Shown here: positions 18,393 through 26,342 of the stretch, piece after piece
Numbering within the stretch: position 1 is the stretch's first letter
Layout: every line of letters starts with the position of its first letter
Assembly: GCF_003991425.1 (NCBI RefSeq)
Contig: NZ_CP034346.1
Coordinates: forward strand, 4,315,501 to 4,379,500
Length of the DNA stretch: 64,000 nt
Source of the DNA: Paenibacillus lutimineralis
GTDB taxonomy: Bacteria > Bacillota > Bacilli > Paenibacillales > Paenibacillaceae
Direction: 5' to 3'
The notes under the pieces: model-generated
Databases searched by the model: none
Seen by the model: the letters and a program-made list of their open reading frames with translations, nothing else
What the model was told of the DNA's origin: nothing
Program-made: the position numbers and the translations under genes

Positions 18393-19649
18393 TCAGATTA
18401 ATATTCTGCCGGACTGCTTCGATAGTTCCTGCAATTCCCGCTTGTGCGTATTGATTTTACTCAATGCCTTTACATAGTCATCTAAGTCTGTTTCTTCACC
18501 TAAGAGGATCGATGAATGAATAGACTGACCGGTAATCACAATTTCACGATATGCGCGTTGAACATTCGGGCAAGATTGTATGCGGCATTCGTATGCCTTG
18601 GAATTATGTTCACTTGAGTAAATAGGATTTTCATATATCGGAAATGGAGCGACATCTTCATGTCCTACAGGTATTCCTTCCGCCAATAGTGCTTTTAGAA
18701 AGATACCCTTCGGAATATCGCCAAAATACTCCATAATATATCGGGAGGCAAAAGAGAAGAATCCGTGCTTCGTCATATTGACATTCCAGTCTAGCGGCTT
18801 AAACCATTTGAGTTGCAATTGATCGATTGCTTCCGCCAAATAAGTGCCAGCCTTGTTTTTCCGCTCCAGATGTTCCTCAAGCCTAGCTAATTGTACCCGA
18901 AGCAAGCCGGCATGAAACTCACTAATGCGAAAGTTATAGCCCAATGAAGGATGATGGTATTTCATACCAAATTCTCTTCCATGATTCCGTAATTCAGCAA
19001 TCTTGTTTGCCAATCCTGAGTCCTGTGTGATCAACGCCCCGCCTTCGCCTGAAGTGATATTTTTAGTTTCTGCAAAACTGAACATGCCTATATCGCCAAA
19101 CGTTCCTACCTTACGCCCCTTCCACTCAGCTCCAAGAGCTTGAGCACAGTCCTCAATAACTTTAAGGTTGTAACGATGAGCTAGATCCATAATAAAGTCC
19201 ATGTCACAGGGATGGCCGCCGATATGTACAGGAACGATTGCCTTCGTTTTAGGGGAAATAGCAGCGGAAATGGAATCATTCCTCATACAATGATCCGTTG
19301 GGTTGATGTCCACGAATACCGGAACAGCACCCAGCAACGTTGCGGCAGTAGCTGTTGAAATAAAAGACATAGAGGGAACAATAACCTCGTCCCCCGGGCC
19401 TATTCCGACAGCTGTATAGGCGGCCATAAGTGCGCATGTTCCATTGCAAACGGCGATTGCGTGTTCTATACCATGGAATGAGGCAAATTCCTGTTCAAAC
19501 TTCCAAACTTCCGATCCGTCTTTAATTCCTCCCCAGGATAAACTCGAAAGAACGTCCTTCATTTTCTGAACCTCTTCTGCTGAATATATGGGCCATTTGG
19601 CAAATGGTTTGCTTCTTATGGGTTTCCCCCCCAATAGGGCAAGTTCCAT
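18393..19649 (-). CDS. DegT/DnrJ/EryC1-family PLP aminotransferase
   Basis: A 418-aa sugar/aminocyclitol aminotransferase. The start MELALLGGKPIRSKPF is typical of the group containing the scyllo-inosose aminotransferases and AHBA synthases. PLP contacts include Asp167 (VIEDCAQALGA) and the Schiff-base Lys196 in SFAETKNITSGEGG. It should transfer an amino group, usually from glutamine or glutamate, to a keto-sugar or keto-cyclitol. The ADA-like gene ends one base before this ATG (TGATATG), so translation is coupled. Confidence 0.93.
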   Translation of the reverse strand: MELALLGGKPIRSKPFAKWPIYSAEEVQKMKDVLSSLSWGGIKDGSEVWKFEQEFASFHGIEHAIAVCNGTCALMAAYTAVGIGPGDEVIVPSMSFISTATAATLLGAVPVFVDINPTDHCMRNDSISAAISPKTKAIVPVHIGGHPCDMDFIMDLAHRYNLKVIEDCAQALGAEWKGRKVGTFGDIGMFSFAETKNITSGEGGALITQDSGLANKIAELRNHGREFGMKYHHPSLGYNFRISEFHAGLLRVQLARLEEHLERKNKAGTYLAEAIDQLQLKWFKPLDWNVNMTKHGFFSFASRYIMEYFGDIPKGIFLKALLAEGIPVGHEDVAPFPIYENPIYSSEHNSKAYECRIQSCPNVQRAYREIVITGQSIHSSILLGEETDLDDYVKALSKINTHKRELQELSKQSGRILI

Positions 19650-19650
19650 A

Positions 19651-20778
19651 TCATTCTCCGTCCTTTCTTACTATTGAATCAAAGTCAGGTACAGATTGGT
19701 TCCATTTCTGTTCCAGATAGTTTAAATACTTGCGTTTATCATCTAGCGGGAGAAACGCGCAGGTAAAGCCGTTCTGCATTACCTCATACAATTGCTCAGG
19801 GGATAAACCCATTTGGTGCGTGCAAATTATGTATTCGTTCATCAAAGTAGTTTCAAAAAACGTCGGGTCATCAGTGTTAATAGTCACCAATACACCCGCC
19901 TCAAGCAGTTTCTTAATAGGATGTTTTTGATAACTTTGTATAATTCCAGTACGAATATTGCTGGTCGGACAAATTTCCAATGGAATGTTATGCTCTGCTA
20001 AGTATTCAACCAAAGCAGGGTCTTCTACCGCCCGTACACCATGTCCAATACGATCTACGTCCAAAAAGCGGAGTGCCTCCCATACGCTTTCCGGTCCGCA
20101 TGCTTCGCCTGCATGGATGGATAAATGCATACCGTATTCCCTAGCAGTCTGGTACACTCTAGTAAATTCTCGGGCTGGGCGTGAGTACTCTCTTCCTCCC
20201 AACGTAATTCCGACCACTGATTTAAAATTTAAAGCTTTGATTTTATGCAAAAGTAACAGCGCATGCTCTGAACCATAATCCCGAACGAAATCGATAATCC
20301 ATTGAACCCGAATCCTATTATCTTCCGCCGCCTCATCCAAGCAATCTCTTATCGCCTCGATGGGAATTCCCTGTCTGATATACTCATTAATAGAAATCGT
20401 AATTTCCGCATAAATCACACTTTGACCGATCAAATAGTCGATAACACCCCGTATAAGTAAACGGAAATCATCTATTTCACGAAAATAATATCCTGTCAGG
20501 CTAAATGTAGCGATAAAATGTTCAAACCCTTTGTACTGAAAGAAAGAACTAAGATCCTCGTAAGTCCTTGTTTTCCCATTCATAACTGATTTGAGATTAG
20601 AAAACTTCCGGTAGTATAAACTTTTCTTTGCTGCAGGTTCTTGCTCCCAAATTCCTATATCGGCATATTTATGGATAAGCCTCGCGAATGTATCCACAGG
20701 CATAGCACCGCGAAGATGTACATGCAGCTCGCTTTTTGGTACCTTCTGCAAAAAACCTCTCATCATATAACCACTCAT
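19651..20778 (-). CDS. Adenosine deaminase-family amidohydrolase
   Basis: A 375-aa protein with all the adenosine deaminase metal and catalytic motifs: ELHVHLRG (His19, His21), HAGE near 219, RIGHGVRA near 241 and NTDDP near 300. The aminohydrolase is therefore expected to be active on a purine nucleoside or related ring. Because it is embedded in a biosynthetic operon, a specialised substrate, such as a nucleoside intermediate, is more likely than housekeeping salvage. Start ATG 20778 has GGGA 9 nt upstream. Confidence 0.9.
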   Translation of the reverse strand: MSGYMMRGFLQKVPKSELHVHLRGAMPVDTFARLIHKYADIGIWEQEPAAKKSLYYRKFSNLKSVMNGKTRTYEDLSSFFQYKGFEHFIATFSLTGYYFREIDDFRLLIRGVIDYLIGQSVIYAEITISINEYIRQGIPIEAIRDCLDEAAEDNRIRVQWIIDFVRDYGSEHALLLLHKIKALNFKSVVGITLGGREYSRPAREFTRVYQTAREYGMHLSIHAGEACGPESVWEALRFLDVDRIGHGVRAVEDPALVEYLAEHNIPLEICPTSNIRTGIIQSYQKHPIKKLLEAGVLVTINTDDPTFFETTLMNEYIICTHQMGLSPEQLYEVMQNGFTCAFLPLDDKRKYLNYLEQKWNQSVPDFDSIVRKDGE

Positions 20779-20790
20779 TTCTCTGCATCC

Positions 20791-21711
20791 CTATTTCTTT
20801 AATAAGCGCTCCAGCAACAGGACCGATCGATAGTAATAGTTATTGGCTTTCAAATAAGACCAGCTACAAATATCCACACAAAGAGCAATGAGGTAATAGT
20901 CAAGCTTTTCATAAAAGCTCGGACTCAACTCTCTACATTTACTGTAGCTGTTCAGATAGATCATCATATCTTCCTGTTCATAAATATCAAACAGCACACG
21001 GGCCAAATCCGATTCTCCATCCGAAGGATAGGCTGACTCGAAATCTATAATGCCAACTACGTTCCATTCCCCTTGCTTGTGTTGAACAAGAATGTTCCGC
21101 TCATTAAAATCATTATGGCATAACGAATAACGAATAGGAGCTGTCAGAGTATTCTCCAGCCGAAGCAGCCGTTTTTGGGCAAGGCGGAAAAGGGGTGTTT
21201 CTGGGTACTGATTCCTGATCAGCAAATCAGCCCGTTTCCTGTTCTTCATACAGGTATACTCAGAATACGTCAATTGGTCTTCGGGCTTAGACAATCCGGA
21301 TACCCAATCCCCAAAAAAATCAATCTCGCACATATTATGAAATTCGGCATGGCATTTGGCTATTGCGGATGTAAGCTTGTTGCGGAAGCGACGGTCAATC
21401 AGGCTTTCTACATCAATTAAGCTATCTCCCTGAATTTTGGTCATCAGTACCCAGGGAACATCTGCTTGAAATATACCATGGTCGACTATCTTAGGAACCG
21501 GGATTGGTACTTTCCTCTCATTCAGAAAAGATAGACTCTTTACTTCCCTTACCCATCTTGCATATTTACCATAGATTTTTAAGATCAATTGGTGAGAGGG
21601 CAGCAGATATACCCGATTTCTATCCATATTGTCATGTCCAGCCGAAATATATTCGGAATGTGAACCTGTTAGATGAGTTATTAAATCCTCTACCGTTTGT
21701 CTGCTAAACAT
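20791..21711 (-). CDS. Aminoglycoside phosphotransferase-family kinase
   Basis: A 306-aa protein of the APH/choline kinase fold: LKIYGKYARWVREVKSL (catalytic Lys and Glu in the N-lobe), the Brenner motif CHNDFNERNILV near 197-208 and the DFG-equivalent IIDFE near 224. It may phosphorylate an intermediate or the mature product for self-protection. The PHP phosphoesterase encoded two genes upstream could reverse that; this is inference. The gene lies 12 bp upstream of the ADA-like gene. Confidence 0.85.
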   Translation of the reverse strand: MFSRQTVEDLITHLTGSHSEYISAGHDNMDRNRVYLLPSHQLILKIYGKYARWVREVKSLSFLNERKVPIPVPKIVDHGIFQADVPWVLMTKIQGDSLIDVESLIDRRFRNKLTSAIAKCHAEFHNMCEIDFFGDWVSGLSKPEDQLTYSEYTCMKNRKRADLLIRNQYPETPLFRLAQKRLLRLENTLTAPIRYSLCHNDFNERNILVQHKQGEWNVVGIIDFESAYPSDGESDLARVLFDIYEQEDMMIYLNSYSKCRELSPSFYEKLDYYLIALCVDICSWSYLKANNYYYRSVLLLERLLKK

Positions 21712-21732
21712 TTTTCGAAATCAACCCTTGCA

Positions 21733-22839
21733 TTATTTTTTCAGGGCTTGTTCAGAAGATCCACCGATTTTGCCTGTGTTTAGGTTTTTTTTCATAATGG
21801 GGCAAACTGGAATATATTCTTCTGTCTTCTTCAAATGGCAACGTGGGTCGGCGCGATTCCAATCTCCTTTGTAGATTTGCGCGTACCCTCTGCAACCTCC
21901 TTTACAAGTTCCCATTAAATAACAACTTGTGCATTCTTCTGGGACTCGCCCAACGGCTTTATAAAATGAATCTGTCGTGTATCGCTGTAGTAGAGCCTGC
22001 AAATTGTCCTGATGCAGATTACCGATGGGCGGGGCATCATTGCTATAAAATACACAAGGATAAACATCTCCGTTTCCGCGGATCAGAAAATAATCAAAAT
22101 GTCCGGCAATGTCGTAACATCCCACTCCTCTACCTTTCAAAGTACCTTCAAGACTGATCTCATCGTTAAAAATAAAACCTTTCTCGATGACCACCTGCAT
22201 TGTAAATATTTCTTTATTCACAATTTCTTGCAAGTGATTCGAAAATCTTTGCCATTCCCTTGCCTCAAAAACATTAGCCTTGGCATCCGTGCCAAAACCA
22301 AGCGGGGAACCCAGAAAAATCGAATAAATATGAATTCCCATTCGGTTAAATAGCCTGGCCAACTCTACAATTTCTCTTTCATTATCCTTCCATGCAACAC
22401 TATTAACTCTCAATGTAAAATCATCCAGCAGCAGGGATGATTCAATAAGCTTCATTGCCTTAGCGTAAACACCCTTTCCACGCACGCGGTTATGATAATC
22501 CTCGTAACCGTCGATACTGATCATGAGACTACGTAAACCAGCATCATACAGACGCTGAAGCTTCTCTTGATTCATTATTGATCCGTTTGTGATCAACCGG
22601 ATATTTAATCCCTGTTTAGCGGCAAACCGAATGATTTCTTCCAAATCAGGTCGCAAGGAAGGCTCTCCACCAGTTAAGTGAAGCTCTTCAAGGCCCAATT
22701 TTTTTGCTTCTGAAATAATATCGAATATTTTTTCCAGACTCATAGCCGATGGATGGCGGTTATTGGCTTCAATACTACAAAAGGGACAATGCAGGTTGCA
22801 TTTTTCCGTTAAATACAAATCAATCTCCGTCAATTTCAT
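21733..22839 (-). CDS. Radical SAM/SPASM enzyme (second of two)
   Basis: About 368 aa. The radical SAM motif is CNLHCPFC near residue 14; LTGGEPSLRPDL provides the GGE motif. The SPASM cysteines appear as GRGVGCYD, YPCVFYS, ECTSCYLMGTCKGGCRGYAQ (20 residues) and CPIM. Most such enzymes oxidise or cross-link peptides, while some act on aminocyclitols or sugars. ATG 22839 is preferred because AAGGA lies 8 nt upstream; an ATG at 22848 overlaps the stop of the PHP gene (ATGA) and would leave no spacing. Confidence 0.9.
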   Translation of the reverse strand: MKLTEIDLYLTEKCNLHCPFCSIEANNRHPSAMSLEKIFDIISEAKKLGLEELHLTGGEPSLRPDLEEIIRFAAKQGLNIRLITNGSIMNQEKLQRLYDAGLRSLMISIDGYEDYHNRVRGKGVYAKAMKLIESSLLLDDFTLRVNSVAWKDNEREIVELARLFNRMGIHIYSIFLGSPLGFGTDAKANVFEAREWQRFSNHLQEIVNKEIFTMQVVIEKGFIFNDEISLEGTLKGRGVGCYDIAGHFDYFLIRGNGDVYPCVFYSNDAPPIGNLHQDNLQALLQRYTTDSFYKAVGRVPEECTSCYLMGTCKGGCRGYAQIYKGDWNRADPRCHLKKTEEYIPVCPIMKKNLNTGKIGGSSEQALKK

Positions 22840-22844
22840 AACAT

Positions 22845-23687
22845 TCATCCTTGTCTATACTTTATTAAATCCTCCAAAACTGAATAGGGAATTCTTTGAT
22901 GGCCACAGGCTTGTCCTAATTGATACTCTGGTCTGTGTCTACCGTGGAAATCACTCCCGCCAGTTATGGCAAGATTATATTTAAGGGCAAGTTGAAGGCA
23001 ATAATCTTTAAACTGCAAAGAATGATCAGGGTGATAGCACTCGATTCCATCTATTCTGGCTCTTTTTAAGTACAGCACAGTCTGCTCGGTTTCTCTCTCA
23101 TCAAGCCCCATTCTTCCCGGATGCGCTAGAATTGCTAACCCGCCGGTTTCATGAATTACTGAAATGCATTCTTCTGGAGTTAGCTTTTTGGAAGGTACAT
23201 ACGCAGGTTTGCCGCGACCTAAATAACGGTCAAAGGCTTCCTTTCGGGATTCAACATATTTCCGGGCAATCATATAACGAATCACACCGTTCAATTCTAT
23301 GTTTCCCTCCCGGGTCTTGACGTCATGTAGCGGAATCTGAATTCCGATCCGCTTCAGCTTCATAATCAATCTGATGAGATTCTGGCTGTTCCATTCCTTT
23401 ATTTCCTTTAAAATACCTGTCAAAAGGGGATGATTAATATTCAGCCAATAGCCTAGAATATGCATTTCGCATGAATAAACTGCGCTGAACTCAATGCCTG
23501 GGATAACCTGCAAGCCCAGCCCAGCTGCTTCTTGCTGAGCTTTCAAAACACCATCTACTGTATCGTGATCTGTTATAGCTATTGCCCGAAGGCCTTGGAT
23601 AGCAGCGGCCCTTACAACTTCGAAAGGACTTAAAGAACCGTCTGAAACCAGCGTATGAATATGCAGATCAATGTACGTAGGGATCAC
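22845..23687 (-). CDS. PHP-domain phosphoesterase
   Basis: A 280-aa protein with the four PHP metal motifs: DLHIHTLVSDGSLSP (8-22), AITDHDTVDG (about 36-45), a central Glu/His in GIEFSAVYSCEMHILGY, AHPGRMG and GGSDFHGRHRP. Its length and layout resemble the 3',5'-nucleotide bisphosphatase/RNase AM group (YciV). It probably removes phosphate from a small molecule; in this operon it could pair with the APH-like kinase. The GTG start at 23687 overlaps the carrier protein's stop codon (GTGA). Confidence 0.87.
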   Translation of the reverse strand: MIPTYIDLHIHTLVSDGSLSPFEVVRAAAIQGLRAIAITDHDTVDGVLKAQQEAAGLGLQVIPGIEFSAVYSCEMHILGYWLNINHPLLTGILKEIKEWNSQNLIRLIMKLKRIGIQIPLHDVKTREGNIELNGVIRYMIARKYVESRKEAFDRYLGRGKPAYVPSKKLTPEECISVIHETGGLAILAHPGRMGLDERETEQTVLYLKRARIDGIECYHPDHSLQFKDYCLQLALKYNLAITGGSDFHGRHRPEYQLGQACGHQRIPYSVLEDLIKYRQG

Positions 23688-23971
23688 TTTACCTCCATAC
23701 TCCTTCCCTTACTTTGATAAATTCGTGCAATGATATTCGCCACTTGATTCACATTCTCATATTTCTCAATAATTAGTTCTGAATCTGGAAACTCAAGGCT
23801 AAATTCAGTCTCCAACGCAAGGATTAACTCGATAATAGAAACGGAATCAAAACCGTAATCATTCTGTAGAGATGCGTTAATATCAATACTGTCTGGGCGA
23901 GGGGGCTTTATCAATTCATGAATAATATCAGTCACTTTGCGGACAATCTCCTCACGTTTCGCTGTTATCAC
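23684..23971 (-). CDS. Acyl/peptidyl carrier protein
   Basis: About 95 aa. The phosphopantetheine-attachment serine lies in YGFDSVSIIELILALE, followed by an acidic helix (FSLEFPDSELIIEKYENVNQVANII) typical of stand-alone carrier proteins. I infer a GTG start at 23971; the frame stays open to 24085, but that would overlap the adenylation gene and exceed the normal carrier size. The start is uncertain. It should carry the amino acid activated by the upstream adenylation protein. Confidence 0.87.
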   Translation of the reverse strand: MITAKREEIVRKVTDIIHELIKPPRPDSIDINASLQNDYGFDSVSIIELILALETEFSLEFPDSELIIEKYENVNQVANIIARIYQSKGRSMEVK

Positions 23972-23996
23972 TCCCCACTTTATTTTTCCTGCGGTT

Positions 23997-26300
23997 CTAT
24001 GACTTAGTTGCTGACGCTGAATTCCAAAGCTCTTTAAGATGTTTGCGATTGACTTTCCCATTTGGTGTTGTCGGAATTTGGTCAATGAAACAAGTTTCGG
24101 AAGGAACGAAATAGGAGGGCAGTCTCTCGCTCAGGTAAACTCGCAGAAGAACAGGATCAATATGCTCACCTTGCTTTGGTTGAACAAAGCTAATTATTTT
24201 CTTCTTCTGAGGCTCATATTCAATAGCCAAAGCAATACAGTCCTCAATTTGAGTGTGCTTCTTGAGCCAGTACTCAATTTCCCCCAATTCAATACGGACA
24301 CCGTTAATTTTCACCTGATGGTCCAAGCGACCCATCAAAATTATAGTGCCGTCGTCTGTATACTTAACCAAATCTCCAGTCTTGTATATCTTAGTATCAG
24401 GCTTCCACGGATTGGGTATAAAACGCTCAGCAGTTAATTCTGGTTTGTTATAGTATCCTTCAGCAACACCAACACCTCCAAGGTATAGTTCTCCCGGAAC
24501 TCCGATCGGCACAGGTTGAAGCAAATTGTCGAGAATATAGGCACATTGGTTGGCCATAGGTTTGCCATAAGGAATACTTGTCCATTCTGGTTCAACTTTC
24601 TCAATACCATAAATTATGGAGTCCATTGAAGCTTCGGTAGCACCGCCAAGGCTTATAATTTGAGAAGAGGGTGCCACACTTTTTATCCTATTGGGGAGTT
24701 CTACCGGAATCCAATCTCCGCCGAGCAGTATTACTCTTAACGAAGCCAATTTCATCTTTCGTTGGATAGAGCATTTTGCTAGCAGTTCTAAAAGGACTGG
24801 TACTGAGTGCCAGATTGTGATGCCTTTAGCAGCAATCTCCTTCATCCAGTGAATTGGCTGATCCGCAAACTCCGGTTGGGGCAGGACTATGGTGCCTCCC
24901 GCTGCAATCATGCCAAATACGTCGTAACAAAACATATCAAAACCAATTGCTGATACGGCCAGCAGGCTATCTTTTTCATCTATAGAGAAACGGGTATTAA
25001 AATCGTAAAAGTTATTTACCCGCCCCCGATGATTAAGCATAACTCCTTTGGGATTTCCTGTTGAACCGGAGGTATAGATGATATAACACAAATCTTCTGG
25101 TGAAATATCCATTTTCGGATTGATATCAAGAAATTTTTCTAGATTCTCTTTTTCCTCTTTTAGAAGTATAATTTTCATCATGTGATTCCTTGGAAGGAGC
25201 GGTACAAACTCCCGCTCTGTGATTAGCAATTGAATATTCGCGTCTTCTAACATATAATGCATTCGTTTGATCGGATAAGCCGGATCAATAGGCACATATG
25301 CGCAACCAGCCTTTAATACGGCAAGTAAACTCACAATTATTTCTATCGATTTGTCCAAGTAGATTCCTATTGGCTCATTGGGGTGCTTCTTCAGTTCCAG
25401 CAGCTTGTATGCTAAGCGATTAGCTCTTCTATTAAGTTCACCTCTTGAGATCGTTTCTTGACCTTGTCGTACAGCCGGGGCAAAGGGGTTTTCCAGGGCT
25501 TTTTCTTCAAATAATTGATGTAAGCATTGATGTGCAGGATAAGTCGCATCAGTGGCATTCCACTTTATCAGCATTAGCTCCTGTTCTTCTAAGCTCATTA
25601 GCGGAATCCTGAATATATTCGATGTCGATTGTTTTATGCCGCCTAACCAGATATTCCTTAGATGGTCTGCGATTCGACGAATTGTACTCGTCCTGTATTT
25701 CCCTACTTGGTATGTCATCGTCAAATTTATCCTATCTTCATCTTTATAGAATATAAAATGAAGTGAGGGGTGCAGGTCGTTAAGTCCGTCATTCAATATC
25801 GGTAACTGTCGATGCCAAGAAAATGCAGTTTCAAACAATAACGTTCCTTTATTCCTGAACTCTTGATATATTTTTTTAAATTGAGGTAGTGTTATACATT
25901 TCTCTCTCGTCTTCACAGTTAAATCTTGAATCGTTTGAATTAGCTCCATAAATGTACTCGATTCAGATAAAGGGATTTGCATAAATTTAATGTCCCCTGC
26001 GAGATTTTCCACAAAATTAAGGGGCGCGACGCTTATCTGGTGATTTGCGGTGTATCGCGCTATTAGCACTAAATAAGCCGCCAGCAGCGAATCTTCTATA
26101 CTCAACCCTTTCGTTTGTGCCAGAACTACCAGATCATCATCTATAAATGTAAAATTTTCACTTTTACATGAGGTTGGAAGTGCAGAGACGAAGTCAGTCG
26201 GAAATCCATTCGACGGATTTACTTCTAGGACACTCCTCCAGTAATTGGTTACCGATCCGCTCCTCCCATGGTGAAGGTTCGATTTATTATTAATATCCAC
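23997..26300 (-). CDS. NRPS-like adenylation protein with a half condensation domain
   Basis: About 767 aa. Residues 1-235 match only the C-terminal lobe of a condensation domain (YWRSVLEVNP, TDFVSALP, LLAAYLVLIARYTAN); the HHxxxDG active-site motif is missing, so condensation is not expected. A full adenylation domain follows: A3 YTSGSTGNPKGV, A4 GFDMFCYDVFG with Asp235 equivalent, A5 LGGATEAS, A7 YKTGDL, A8 GRLDHQVKINGVRIELGEIE (20), A10 PNGKVNR. The LGGATEAS form occurs in several cysteine- and serine-type domains, but I will not assign a substrate. GTG 26300 is the best start (GGGGA 8 nt upstream). No carrier domain is fused; the next gene supplies it. Confidence 0.9.
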   Translation of the reverse strand: MDINNKSNLHHGRSGSVTNYWRSVLEVNPSNGFPTDFVSALPTSCKSENFTFIDDDLVVLAQTKGLSIEDSLLAAYLVLIARYTANHQISVAPLNFVENLAGDIKFMQIPLSESSTFMELIQTIQDLTVKTREKCITLPQFKKIYQEFRNKGTLLFETAFSWHRQLPILNDGLNDLHPSLHFIFYKDEDRINLTMTYQVGKYRTSTIRRIADHLRNIWLGGIKQSTSNIFRIPLMSLEEQELMLIKWNATDATYPAHQCLHQLFEEKALENPFAPAVRQGQETISRGELNRRANRLAYKLLELKKHPNEPIGIYLDKSIEIIVSLLAVLKAGCAYVPIDPAYPIKRMHYMLEDANIQLLITEREFVPLLPRNHMMKIILLKEEKENLEKFLDINPKMDISPEDLCYIIYTSGSTGNPKGVMLNHRGRVNNFYDFNTRFSIDEKDSLLAVSAIGFDMFCYDVFGMIAAGGTIVLPQPEFADQPIHWMKEIAAKGITIWHSVPVLLELLAKCSIQRKMKLASLRVILLGGDWIPVELPNRIKSVAPSSQIISLGGATEASMDSIIYGIEKVEPEWTSIPYGKPMANQCAYILDNLLQPVPIGVPGELYLGGVGVAEGYYNKPELTAERFIPNPWKPDTKIYKTGDLVKYTDDGTIILMGRLDHQVKINGVRIELGEIEYWLKKHTQIEDCIALAIEYEPQKKKIISFVQPKQGEHIDPVLLRVYLSERLPSYFVPSETCFIDQIPTTPNGKVNRKHLKELWNSASATKS

Positions 26301-26342
26301 ATTTTTTGTCCCCAATCTTAATAAATTACCAATATGAAATCA

